A stretch of DNA of 14,066 nt from Bacilli bacterium. Lineage in GTDB: Bacteria; Bacillota_I; Bacilli_A; RF39; UBA660. This document shows, in pieces, positions 1-7,630 of the stretch. Under the pieces are notes generated by a model. The model did no database searches, was not told where the DNA came from, and saw nothing but the letters and a program-made list of their open reading frames with translations. The stretch spans positions 1 through 14,066 of the forward strand of contig JAEEMF010000060.1 of the NCBI GenBank assembly GCA_016283075.1, read 5' to 3'. The position numbers and the translations under genes are program-made. The first letter of the stretch is position 1. Every line of letters starts with the position of its first letter.

Positions 1-1050
1 AAAGTATCTTTAAGTAAAGAATTATCTGATAATGCAAGTAGAGTAGATAAAACAATATCAGAAGATTTAGCTAAGAATATAAAAGAACTAGGTGAATTTA
101 AATCCGCACTTAGTCGTAATATGAATGATGATTTTATTAAGATTAATAAAAGTATTGAAGAAAAACTTTCTTTAATAAGTGATAAGGTTAATGAAAGACT
201 TGATCAAAACTTTGATAAGACTAATAAAACATTTAATAATATTTTAGAAAGATTAACTAAGATAGATGAAGCTCAAAAGAAGATTGATTCACTTTCTAAT
301 GATATTATTTCTCTTCAAGGAGTACTTACTGATAAGAAAACAAGAGGTATTTTTGGTGAAGTAACACTTACTAATATAATGACTAATGTCTTTGGTGAAG
401 CAAATGATAAGATTTATAAATTACAATATTCATTTGATAATGAAAGAATTGCTGACTGTGTCTTATTTGCACCAGAGCCACTTGGTACTATTGCAATTGA
501 TTCTAAGTTTCCACTTGAAAACTATCAAAGAATGATGGATAAATCATTAAGTGCTGATATTAGAAAACAAGCTGAAAAAGACTTTAAAACTAATATGAAG
601 AAACATATTAATGATATTTCAGAAAAATATATTATTCCTAATGTTACTTCTGAGCAAGCAATACTATTCTTACCAGCTGAAGCTATATTTGCAGAAGTAA
701 ATGCTTATTTTAATGATATTATTGATTATGCTTATAAAAAACATGTTTGGATAGCAGGACCTACTACTTTAATGAGTACTCTTACTACTGTTCAAATAGT
801 TCTTAAAAATATCGAAAGAGATAAGAATGCTAGTATTATAAGAGAACAGCTAGAAGGCTTAGCAGAAGACTTTAGAAGATATAAAGAAAGATGGGATAAG
901 TTATCTAGAAGTATTGATACAGTAACAAAAGATGTTAAAGATATTAATACTACTACTGATAAGATTACATCTAAATTTAATAAAATTAGTTCAGGCAATG
1001 TTATTGAATATACTGAGCCACTTGAATTAGAAGAAAAAAATGAGGATTAG
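1..1050 (+). CDS. rmuC: RmuC-family DNA recombination protein, 3' part (5' end outside window)
   Basis: The frame is open from base 1, so the start lies upstream and the first ATG in view (121) is probably internal. The 349 visible codons begin with an asparagine/lysine-rich stretch of coiled-coil character and go on to the RmuC domain: KKTRGIFGE near residue 113, the DSKFPLENYQRMM segment near 170, and the WIAGPTTLMSTL segment near 250. These are the typical landmarks of the family, whose members are predicted nuclease-fold proteins that limit DNA rearrangement. Family members usually carry an N-terminal membrane helix and a longer coiled coil, which would be in the missing part. A second coiled coil (about 280-330) closes the protein. 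The stop codon lies inside the stem of the following terminator. The family call is secure; the cellular role is known only loosely. Confidence 0.9.
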   Translation, partial: KVSLSKELSDNASRVDKTISEDLAKNIKELGEFKSALSRNMNDDFIKINKSIEEKLSLISDKVNERLDQNFDKTNKTFNNILERLTKIDEAQKKIDSLSNDIISLQGVLTDKKTRGIFGEVTLTNIMTNVFGEANDKIYKLQYSFDNERIADCVLFAPEPLGTIAIDSKFPLENYQRMMDKSLSADIRKQAEKDFKTNMKKHINDISEKYIIPNVTSEQAILFLPAEAIFAEVNAYFNDIIDYAYKKHVWIAGPTTLMSTLTTVQIVLKNIERDKNASIIREQLEGLAEDFRRYKERWDKLSRSIDTVTKDVKDINTTTDKITSKFNKISSGNVIEYTEPLELEEKNED

Positions 1051-1068
1051 TTAAATAATCCTTTTTTT
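1043..1068 (+). terminator. Intrinsic terminator of rmuC
   Basis: A 7-bp stem AGGATTA/TAATCCT (1043-1049 with 1056-1062) encloses a six-base loop and is followed by a run of T to 1068. The stem contains most of the rmuC stop codon. An A-run just upstream (1034-1040) could make it work weakly in reverse. Confidence 0.75.
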
Positions 1069-1081
1069 GTTAAAAAAAATA

Positions 1082-1090
1082 TGCTATGAT
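1082..1090 (+). promoter_or_regulatory. Extended -10 promoter of the first RNase R gene
   Basis: TGC-TATGAT fits an extended -10 (TGn plus hexamer). The -35 position falls in the T-run of the preceding terminator and has no good consensus. The expected start of transcription (about 1097) falls at the ribosome-binding site GGGTGG (1098-1103), which gives a leader of only about 11 bases. Confidence 0.55.
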
Positions 1091-1107
1091 TTATTTAGGG
1101 TGGTTTT

Positions 1108-3195
1108 ATGGTTGATAATGCTATTGTATCAAAATTCGTAAACCTTCTTAGTGAAGGTTTTTATAGTGCGGAAGATATTTCTACTAAGTTAGATTTATCC
1201 TATGAATATGTTAAAAGTGTTTTAAAAGAATTAGAAAATAATTTAGTTATTGTATCTAATAATGATAAATACTCTTTAACAAGTAAAACTGACTATATTT
1301 TAGCAGATTTATATAATGATAATGGTAAATATTACATTGTAGATAAAGGTGTACAAATATATATTGATGAAAAACGTTTAAACGGAGCTAAAGCAGGAGA
1401 TAAGGTAATCGTTGATGTTATTTATACTAATGGTACTGTTGCTTCTGGAAAAGTTTTAAAATCTAAAACTAATGAAAAGCAATATACTGGAACTGTTATT
1501 CATAATGGTGCAAGAGCCTTTGTTATTCCTGATAATAAAAAAGGATTTATTGGTATCCTTGATGAAGACTTTGTTGATGGAACAGTACTAGGATTTACTT
1601 TAAAAGAAAAGATTAATGCATATTCAAGTGATGATGTATATAAAGTAAATGTAGTAGAAAATCTAGGACATAAAGATGATATCGGTATTGATAGAAGAGC
1701 TCTTTTATTTAGACATAAAGTTCAAATAGGATTCCCAGATGAAGTACTTGAATCTGTTAAGAAAGTACCACAAGTAGTTACAGAAGAAGAACTAGAGGGA
1801 AGAGTAGATCTTCGTGATAAACTATTCTATACTATTGATCCAAAAGGAGCTAAAGACTTTGACGACTCAGTATGTATTACTAAGTTAGACGATGATAAAT
1901 ATAGAGTTGATGTTGCTGTAGCAGACGTTACATACTATGCTAATATGGGTAGTCCTATATTTGAAACAGGAGTAAGAAGAGGAACATCTTATTACTTATC
2001 TAACTCTAATGTTCCTATGATACCAAGAGAACTATCTAACGGAATATGTTCACTTAATCCTAATGTAGATAGAATGGCTTTAGTATTTAGTGCTATTATC
2101 ACTAAAGATGGTGAAATAGATGACTTTAATATCTTTGAAGGAGTAATTAACTCTAAAAAGAAAATGACATATGATGAAGTAAATGATGTTTTAGAAAAAG
2201 GTATTATTTCAGATGAAATGAGACCATTTGTAGATAACTTAAAAACATTTGAAGAAGTATATAAAATACTTCAAGATAGATTAGATAAAAAAGGCTTTGT
2301 TGATTTTAGACTTGCTGAAACAAGAACAAAATATGATGAAGAAGGTAATATAGAAGGATTTGAAAAATATTACCAAGGAACAGGTCAAAATATGATTGAA
2401 GTAGCAATGCTTTTAGCAGGTGAACTAGCTTCTTTATATTTAGATCAGTTATATTATAAACATGTATATAGAGTTCATAGCGGAGCAATCCCTGAAAAAG
2501 TAGATGGATTTATAGAATATGCTAAAGGTAAAGATATAGATGCATCTATATTAAAGAACTGTGTAAATAGTGATTTTAATACATTCTTAAATAGTGCTTA
2601 TGAAAATGAAAATTATGACATAATAGCACGTAAATTACTTAAGTGTACTTCTAGAAGTTTTTACTCTAGTGAACAAGGACCTCACTTCGCTATTGGTATA
2701 GATAGTTATGCTCAGGTAACTAGTCCGATGCGTAGAGGTGGAGATTTAATTTGTCATAGTATTATTAAAGAGTTCTTAAAAGGAAGAGAAAATCCTTTTA
2801 CAACTAATTTATTAAATTACTACTGTAAGATATTAAATTCTTCTGAAAGAAATGCAGATAAAGTAGAACTTCAAGATGTACTTATGTGTATGGCTTTATA
2901 TATGAAAGACCATGTAGGAGAAGAATTTGAAGGTAGAATTACTAATGTATCTAAGTTTAGTTTAGAAGTAGAACTAGATAATAATGTAATAGGAAGAATC
3001 CCAGTAGATAAAGACTATGAACTTACTTTTGATGAAAGTACTGACTCTTTAAGAGATAAAGATAATAATATAGTATTTGAACTAGGTAAAAGAGTTAAAG
3101 TAGAAGTAAGTGAAAACATTAATACTAAGACTGGTGATATTCAGTTAATACCTAAAAATATGCCTAAGAAAGTTAAATTATATACAAATAACTAA
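1108..3195 (+). CDS. RNase R/RNase II-family 3'-5' exoribonuclease, divergent paralog
   Basis: A 695-residue protein with the full RNase R layout: N-terminal winged-helix segment (about 5-60), cold-shock-like OB folds (about 70-215), RNB catalytic domain (about 225-560, beginning GRVDLRD) and a C-terminal S1 domain (about 604-688). The four magnesium-binding aspartates are present in TIDPKGAKDFDD (D244, D250, D252, D253), so it should be an active processive RNA exonuclease. It departs from the family at other conserved places: TSPMRRGGD (538-546) instead of TSPIRRYPD, VYRVHSGA instead of YRVHxxP, and a weakened SER-rich helix near 590. It is therefore the more diverged of two adjacent paralogs and may have a different substrate range. 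The start is set by GGGTGG five bases upstream. It is probably monocistronic, between its own promoter and terminator. Confidence 0.88.
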   Translation: MVDNAIVSKFVNLLSEGFYSAEDISTKLDLSYEYVKSVLKELENNLVIVSNNDKYSLTSKTDYILADLYNDNGKYYIVDKGVQIYIDEKRLNGAKAGDKVIVDVIYTNGTVASGKVLKSKTNEKQYTGTVIHNGARAFVIPDNKKGFIGILDEDFVDGTVLGFTLKEKINAYSSDDVYKVNVVENLGHKDDIGIDRRALLFRHKVQIGFPDEVLESVKKVPQVVTEEELEGRVDLRDKLFYTIDPKGAKDFDDSVCITKLDDDKYRVDVAVADVTYYANMGSPIFETGVRRGTSYYLSNSNVPMIPRELSNGICSLNPNVDRMALVFSAIITKDGEIDDFNIFEGVINSKKKMTYDEVNDVLEKGIISDEMRPFVDNLKTFEEVYKILQDRLDKKGFVDFRLAETRTKYDEEGNIEGFEKYYQGTGQNMIEVAMLLAGELASLYLDQLYYKHVYRVHSGAIPEKVDGFIEYAKGKDIDASILKNCVNSDFNTFLNSAYENENYDIIARKLLKCTSRSFYSSEQGPHFAIGIDSYAQVTSPMRRGGDLICHSIIKEFLKGRENPFTTNLLNYYCKILNSSERNADKVELQDVLMCMALYMKDHVGEEFEGRITNVSKFSLEVELDNNVIGRIPVDKDYELTFDESTDSLRDKDNNIVFELGKRVKVEVSENINTKTGDIQLIPKNMPKKVKLYTNN

Positions 3196-3210
3196 TCTAC
3201 TTTACATAAG

Positions 3211-3238
3211 AAATATAGCGAAATGCTATATTTTTTTT
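3211..3238 (+). terminator. Intrinsic terminator after the first RNase R gene
   Basis: A 9-bp perfect stem AAATATAGC/GCTATATTT (3211-3219 with 3225-3233) with a GAAAT loop runs into an eight-base T-run. Confidence 0.8.
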
Positions 3239-3249
3239 GCTTTTTATAG

Positions 3250-3261
3250 TATGATTATAAT
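3250..3261 (+). promoter_or_regulatory. -10 region for the second RNase R gene
   Basis: TATGAT (3250-3255) is directly followed by TATAAT (3256-3261). The upstream box fits better, because the ribosome-binding site GGTGA (3262-3266) would then be transcribed; initiation from the downstream box would remove most of it. No convincing -35 is seen; the position falls in the terminator T-run. Confidence 0.45.
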
Positions 3262-3271
3262 GGTGATATGT

Positions 3272-5389
3272 ATGATAGATGAAGAAAAAATATTAGAACT
3301 TATTAAAAAGAGTGATAAAGCATTATCCGTATATGAAATATATGATGCCTTAGAACTAAAATCTACTGAAGATTTAAAAGAGTTATTAAAAGTTCTAAAT
3401 AAGATGGAAGATAATTTACAAATATATCGTACTAAAAAAGATAATTATATGATATTTTCAAATAGTCATCTTAAAATAGGTAAGATGATTGGTAATAAAA
3501 GAGGATTCGGTTTTGTTAATGTAGATGATAGTGATGTTGATGTATTTATTCCTGCTTCACAAATGAATAATGCAATTGATGGAGATAGAGTAGTTGTAGA
3601 AATAACTTCTGAAAATGGGGATAAATTAGAAGGAAAGATTACTCGTATTATTGATCGTAATTTAGATATTATGGTTGGAGAATACGTAAAAGATAAAGAT
3701 GGAAACGGAACTATTAAATTAGATAATGATAAATTAAAAATTACTTTATTAATTGATAAAGTTGATTCTATGGGAGCACTTGATGGTCATAAGGTTATTG
3801 TTAAAGTAGGTAAAAAACTTAAAGATAATAACTATAAAGGATTTGTTATAAAAATCTTAGGACATAAGACTGACCCTGGAGTAGATATTTTATCTATTGC
3901 AGCAAAATATCAAATTGAAGATGAATTCCCAGAAGAAGAAATGGAAGAAATTAAAAAGATTCCAGATCATGTACTTGAAAATGAATATGTAGGTCGTAGA
4001 GATTTAAGAGATCAAATGATATTTACTATAGATGGTGACGATACTAAAGATATCGATGATGCTATTAGTTTAGAAAAACTTGCTAATGGTAATTTTAAAC
4101 TTGGAGTACATATCGCGGATGTATCTTACTATGTAAGAGAAAATACTAAAATAGATGAAGATGCTTATTTAAGAGGTACTTCAGTATATTTAGCAGATAG
4201 AGTAATTCCAATGCTTCCAAGAGAGTTATCAAACGGAATATGCTCACTTAATCCAGATGTTGATAGACTTGCTATGTCATGTGTTATGGAAATAGATGAA
4301 ACTGGTAAAGTAGTAGATTATGAAATATTTGAAAGTGTTATTAAATCTAGAAAACAAATGACATATAAAAATGTTAATAAAATACTTGAAGAGAATATTG
4401 TTCCAGAGGGATATGAAGAATTTGCTGATACTTTAAGACTTATGGGAGAATGTTCTAAAGTAGTTCGTAAAGCTAAAGTTAAAAGAGGATTTATTGATTT
4501 TGACTTAGATGAAGTGAAATTAATAGTAGGTGACGATGGTAAGGTTACTGATGTTAAACTTCGTGATAGAGGAACTGCTGAAAAACTTATTGAAGACTTT
4601 ATGATTGCTGCTAATGAAACAGTAGCAAGTCATATATTCTATATGGAACTTCCTTTTGTTTACCGTGTTCATGGTGAACCAAGTGAAGAAAAAGTAATGA
4701 ACTTCTTAAAATTTGTTAATATTCTAGGACATAGAGTAGATGGTAAGTTTAAAGAAATTACACCACACTCAATGCAAACTATTCTAGAACAATTAAAAGA
4801 TGTTAAAGAATACCATATTCTTTCTAATATGCTACTTAGAAGTATGCAAAAAGCTATTTATGATAAAGTAAATATTGGACACTTTGGTATAGCAAGTAAG
4901 TGTTATACACACTTTACTTCTCCAATTAGACGTTATCCAGATACAACAGTACATAGACTTCTTAGAACATATTTATTTGACCATGATTTATCTAAAGAAA
5001 CAATAGATCACTGGGAAGGTAAACTTACAATGCTTACAGAACATGCATCAGAAAGAGAACGTGCTGCTGCAGACTGTGAACGTGAAGTTGATGATATGAA
5101 GATTGCTGAATATATGGAAAACCATATAGGAGAAGAATATGATGGTATGATAAATACTGTACTTAATTTTGGTATGTTTGTAGAATTACCAAATATGATT
5201 GAAGGACTAGTTAAAATAGATTCTCTTAAAGATGATAGATATTTATATGATGAATCTACATTCTCAATAGTAGGTCAAAGCAGTAAAAAACGTTATCGTT
5301 TAGGAGATAAAGTTAAAGTTAAGGTAGTAGCTGCTTCTAAGGAAGCTAAAACAGTTGATTTTGAGATTATAAGTAAAATAGATGAATGA
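3272..5389 (+). CDS. rnr: Ribonuclease R, canonical copy
   Basis: A 705-residue 3'-5' exoribonuclease that degrades structured RNA and, in many bacteria, non-stop mRNAs handled by tmRNA-SmpB. It has a winged-helix segment (about 5-60), OB folds (about 62-205), the RNB domain (about 235-570) and a well-formed S1 domain (about 618-700, with GMFVELPNMIEGLV). Catalytic aspartates are D254, D260, D262 and D263 in TIDGDDTKDIDD; the downstream signature TSPIRRYPD (549-557) and the ASERERAA helix are intact. The start at 3272 is chosen over the in-frame ATG at 3251 because GGTGA lies five bases before it and the earlier codons overlap the -10 region. The protein ends at FEIISKIDE and lacks the long lysine-rich tail that Escherichia coli RNase R uses to engage tmRNA-SmpB. 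The gene overlaps the next one by eight bases (ATGAATGA), suggesting translational coupling. Confidence 0.93.
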   Translation: MIDEEKILELIKKSDKALSVYEIYDALELKSTEDLKELLKVLNKMEDNLQIYRTKKDNYMIFSNSHLKIGKMIGNKRGFGFVNVDDSDVDVFIPASQMNNAIDGDRVVVEITSENGDKLEGKITRIIDRNLDIMVGEYVKDKDGNGTIKLDNDKLKITLLIDKVDSMGALDGHKVIVKVGKKLKDNNYKGFVIKILGHKTDPGVDILSIAAKYQIEDEFPEEEMEEIKKIPDHVLENEYVGRRDLRDQMIFTIDGDDTKDIDDAISLEKLANGNFKLGVHIADVSYYVRENTKIDEDAYLRGTSVYLADRVIPMLPRELSNGICSLNPDVDRLAMSCVMEIDETGKVVDYEIFESVIKSRKQMTYKNVNKILEENIVPEGYEEFADTLRLMGECSKVVRKAKVKRGFIDFDLDEVKLIVGDDGKVTDVKLRDRGTAEKLIEDFMIAANETVASHIFYMELPFVYRVHGEPSEEKVMNFLKFVNILGHRVDGKFKEITPHSMQTILEQLKDVKEYHILSNMLLRSMQKAIYDKVNIGHFGIASKCYTHFTSPIRRYPDTTVHRLLRTYLFDHDLSKETIDHWEGKLTMLTEHASERERAAADCEREVDDMKIAEYMENHIGEEYDGMINTVLNFGMFVELPNMIEGLVKIDSLKDDRYLYDESTFSIVGQSSKKRYRLGDKVKVKVVAASKEAKTVDFEIISKIDE

Positions 5390-6677
5390 TACTATAGAAT
5401 TAATTGAAGATATGGTAAAGAAAAAGAAAAAGGTCTCAAGACGTAAAACATTTATAGTAGTATTTATACTATTATTAATGGCTGTTTTAATTAGTTTATC
5501 TATTTATTTCTTTATAAATAGAGATAAAAAAGAAAAAGAAGTTACACCTGTAACAGTAGAAGAAAAGAAAAAAGAACCAGTTGAAGAAACAACGAGTTTC
5601 TCCTTTATTGGACTAGGAGATGCTCTTCTTCATCCGGCTGTATATCAAGATGCCAATACTGGAAAAGTAGGATCAGACGGATACTACATATATGATTTTC
5701 ATAAAATGTTTAGTTATGTTTCTGATTTTATAAAACCTTATGATTTAAAGTTTTATAACCAAGAAACTATAATAGGTGGTAAATCACGTGGTTTATCAGG
5801 ATATCCATGTTTCAACTCACCAGATGAAATTGGTTTAAACTTAGTTGATATAGGATTTAATATAGTAAACTTAGCTTCTAACCATACAATGGATAAAGGT
5901 ATAAATGCTATATCTTATTCTACAGACTTCTGGCAAAAACAAAAAGGAGTCTTATCGATAGGAAGTTATAAATCTAAAGCTCAAAGAGATAGTATTGAAA
6001 TAAGAGAAGTTAATGGTATTACATATGCCGTACTAAGTTATACATATGGAACCAATGGTATTCCTGTTCCAAGTGGATATGAATATATGGTAAATGTATG
6101 GCCTGATGATAGTAGAAGTGCTTTTGAAGCATATAAACCAACTGTTAAAAGAGATGTTGAATCTGTAAGAGATAAAGTAGATGTTTTAATGGTTTCAATG
6201 CACTGGGGTACTGAATATCAATTAGGTGCTACTAACTGGTATCAACAAGAAGCTGCAAAATATTTATCTAGTTTGGGTGTAGATGTTATAATAGGTACAC
6301 ATCCACACGTAGTACAACCAGTTGAGTTTGTAGACGATACATTAGTAATATATTCGCTAGGTAACATGGTATCTTCTCAAGCAATTAACTATGATTATTC
6401 AAGTTATAAGAAATATTATAGATTAGTTGGAGGAGTTGCTGCATTTACTGTTAATAAGAAAACAGTAGATGGTGAAACAAAAGAAATAAGTATATCTGAT
6501 GTTAAAGCAGATGTAGTATATAACTACTACTCTTCTAGTAGAACTAATTTTAAAGTATATCCATTTAGTAAATTAAATAATAATATATTATATAATTATA
6601 AGGATGTATACGAATATTATAAAAAACAATTAAATCCAAAAGGAGATTCTCGTATTAAAGTAGGTTTCCTTGAATAG
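5382..6677 (+). CDS. CapA/PGA_cap-family metallophosphatase-like protein, membrane anchored
   Basis: A 431-residue protein with a lysine/arginine-rich cytoplasmic start (KKKKKVSRRK), one membrane helix (about 24-46), a charged E/K/P linker (about 48-70) and an extracellular domain of the CapA family (calcineurin-like metallophosphatase fold). Motifs seen are GLGDALLH with D80 and H84, the Asn-His pair N167-H168 in LASNHTMDKG, HWGTEY (H274) and GTHPHV (H307, H309), the expected metal-site pattern. CapA proteins are named from poly-gamma-glutamate capsule formation, but no capB, capC or pgs partner is present here, so a capsule role is unproven. It overlaps rnr by eight bases and has no clear ribosome-binding site of its own, so it is probably translated by coupling. 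Its stop codon overlaps the smpB ribosome-binding site. An alternative start is the Met codon at 5415, with little effect on the protein. Confidence 0.85.
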   Translation: MNDTIELIEDMVKKKKKVSRRKTFIVVFILLLMAVLISLSIYFFINRDKKEKEVTPVTVEEKKKEPVEETTSFSFIGLGDALLHPAVYQDANTGKVGSDGYYIYDFHKMFSYVSDFIKPYDLKFYNQETIIGGKSRGLSGYPCFNSPDEIGLNLVDIGFNIVNLASNHTMDKGINAISYSTDFWQKQKGVLSIGSYKSKAQRDSIEIREVNGITYAVLSYTYGTNGIPVPSGYEYMVNVWPDDSRSAFEAYKPTVKRDVESVRDKVDVLMVSMHWGTEYQLGATNWYQQEAAKYLSSLGVDVIIGTHPHVVQPVEFVDDTLVIYSLGNMVSSQAINYDYSSYKKYYRLVGGVAAFTVNKKTVDGETKEISISDVKADVVYNYYSSSRTNFKVYPFSKLNNNILYNYKDVYEYYKKQLNPKGDSRIKVGFLE

Positions 6678-6687
6678 GGGGATATTT

Positions 6688-7125
6688 ATGGAAATTGTTA
6701 ATAGACAAGCTAGATTTAACTATACCATTCTAGAAGAAGTAGAAGCAGGTATTTCCTTAAAAGGAACTGAAGTTAAATCTATAAGAGATGGTAAAGCTAA
6801 TATAAGAGATAGCTATGCTATTATAAAAAATGATGAAGCTTATCTTTTAAATATGCACATAAGTGAATATAAAGAAGGTAATATCTTTAATCATGAAGAA
6901 ACAAGAACTCGTAAATTACTACTACATAAAAAAGAAATCTTAAAACTTAGAGATAAAATAGCTCTTCAGGGTTTAACTTTAGTACCACTTAAAGTTTACT
7001 TTGTAAAAAATAAAGTAAAAGTACTTATTGGACTAGCTAAAGGTAAGAAAACCTATGATAAGAGAGAAAGTATTAAAGAAAGAGATATAGAACGTAATTT
7101 ACAAAAGAATTATAAGCTTAGATAG
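6688..7125 (+). CDS. smpB: SsrA-binding protein SmpB
   Basis: SmpB binds the tRNA-like part of tmRNA and brings it to stalled ribosomes, where its C-terminal tail reads the empty mRNA channel. The 145 residues carry all the hallmarks: KGTEVKSIRDGKANIRDSY (25-43), HISEYKEGN and NHEETRTRKLLLHK (57-81), VPLKVYF and IGLAKGKKTYDKR (99-126), and a basic helical tail to the end. The ATG at 6688 is preferred because AGGGGGAT precedes it by a few bases; a TTG six codons earlier would lie within the capA-like gene and the ribosome-binding site. Mature N-termini of the family also begin near this point (EIVNRQARFNY). The tmRNA gene follows at once with no terminator between, so read-through from this operon could add to tmRNA synthesis. 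Confidence 0.97.
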   Translation: MEIVNRQARFNYTILEEVEAGISLKGTEVKSIRDGKANIRDSYAIIKNDEAYLLNMHISEYKEGNIFNHEETRTRKLLLHKKEILKLRDKIALQGLTLVPLKVYFVKNKVKVLIGLAKGKKTYDKRESIKERDIERNLQKNYKLR

Positions 7126-7128
7126 CAT

Positions 7129-7157
7129 TTGACACCATCATTAAATTAGCATATAAT
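7129..7157 (+). promoter_or_regulatory. Consensus sigma-A promoter of tmRNA
   Basis: TTGACA (7129-7134) and TATAAT (7152-7157) are perfect hexamers with a 17-base spacer, the strongest promoter in the window. It begins three bases after the smpB stop. Expected initiation near 7164 would leave a leader of about 12 bases, to be removed by RNase P at 7176. Confidence 0.9.
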
Positions 7158-7175
7158 GGTGGTGTTATTTTATTT

Positions 7176-7523
7176 GGGGCTGCTTTGGTTTCGACAGGAA
7201 TATCAAGGCTTAAGTGGCAAGTGGAAGGTACGCCTTAAGTACAAACAAAAAATAACTGGAAACGGTTTTAACAAATTAGCCTTAGCTTAATTTAATATAC
7301 GAGGCTGCTTCTATTCTATCTTTCCCGCGGATAGTTTATGAGGCTCGATTTAGTGGGATATACTATTACGATGTCTATAAGTAATAACGAATAATATAGA
7401 CTTACTAGAGAAGAGATTGTTAGTTATCAATTTTTTCTAGGAATCCTTATTAACTGACTAAACTTGTAGAGGCTTAAGATGAGGTATTTTTGGACAGGAG
7501 TTCAAGTCTCCTCAGCTCCACCA
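7176..7523 (+). ncRNA. ssrA: Transfer-messenger RNA (tmRNA, one-piece form)
   Basis: A 348-nt RNA that rescues stalled ribosomes and adds a degradation tag. The 5' end GGGGCTG pairs with CAGCTCC (7513-7519, one G-U pair), followed by discriminator A and an encoded CCA (7521-7523). The D-like segment GGTTTCGACAGG (7187-7198) and T arm AGGAG-TTCAAGT-CTCCT complete the tRNA-like domain. Helix P2 can be formed by GGAATATC (7197-7204) with GGTATTTT (7483-7490) and CTTAAG (7209-7214) with CTTAAG (7473-7478). Pseudoknot-like pairings follow the tag frame, for example CTATC with GATAG around 7316-7336, and TAGA with TCTA around 7405-7440. Order and partner (smpB just upstream) match other Firmicutes. 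Confidence 0.96.
7258..7290 (+). other. tmRNA tag reading frame, encoding GNGFNKLALA
   Basis: The resume codon is placed at GGA (7258) because it follows AATAACT, the same context as in Bacillus subtilis tmRNA, where GGC follows AATAACT. Ten codons follow up to TAA (7288-7290). With the alanine charged on tmRNA the tag would be AGNGFNKLALA. Compared with the B. subtilis tag (AGKTNSFNQNVALAA, from memory) it is shorter and lacks the final alanine codon. Confidence 0.8.
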
Positions 7524-7533
7524 TTTGAAATAT

Positions 7534-7562
7534 AAATCAATCAGAAATGATTGATTTTTTTT
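7534..7562 (+). terminator. Intrinsic terminator of tmRNA
   Basis: A 10-bp perfect stem AAATCAATCA/TGATTGATTT closed by a GAAA tetraloop (7544-7547) is followed by a T-run to 7562. It lies eleven bases after the CCA end. Confidence 0.9.
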
Positions 7563-7570
7563 ATTTTTTG

Positions 7571-7599
7571 TTTTCAAATAATAATTCTTAGTGTATAAT
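7571..7599 (+). promoter_or_regulatory. Promoter of the three-gene unknown operon
   Basis: TTTTCA (7571-7576) and TATAAT (7594-7599) have a 17-base spacer. A small dyad TAGTGT/ACACTA (7589-7594 with 7605-7610) straddles the -10 box and the probable start point and could be an operator, but its arms are only six bases long. Confidence 0.55.
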
Positions 7600-7630
7600 A
7601 AAAAACACTATTATATTATCGGAGGATATT

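Noticed and set aside
792..998. Antisense open frame within rmuC, and similar ones at 2306-2488, 7729-8037, 8809-9036 and 9581-9766
   Set aside because: They lie opposite well-supported genes, lack ribosome-binding sites, and their leucine/isoleucine/phenylalanine-rich translations are what AT-rich antisense DNA gives.
3251..3271. Longer start for the second RNase R (ATG at 3251)
   Set aside because: It would read through the -10 region and the ribosome-binding site; the ATG at 3272 has GGTGA at the right distance.
6670..6687. TTG start for smpB six codons upstream
   Set aside because: It lies within the end of the capA-like gene, and the AGGGGGAT site points to the ATG at 6688.
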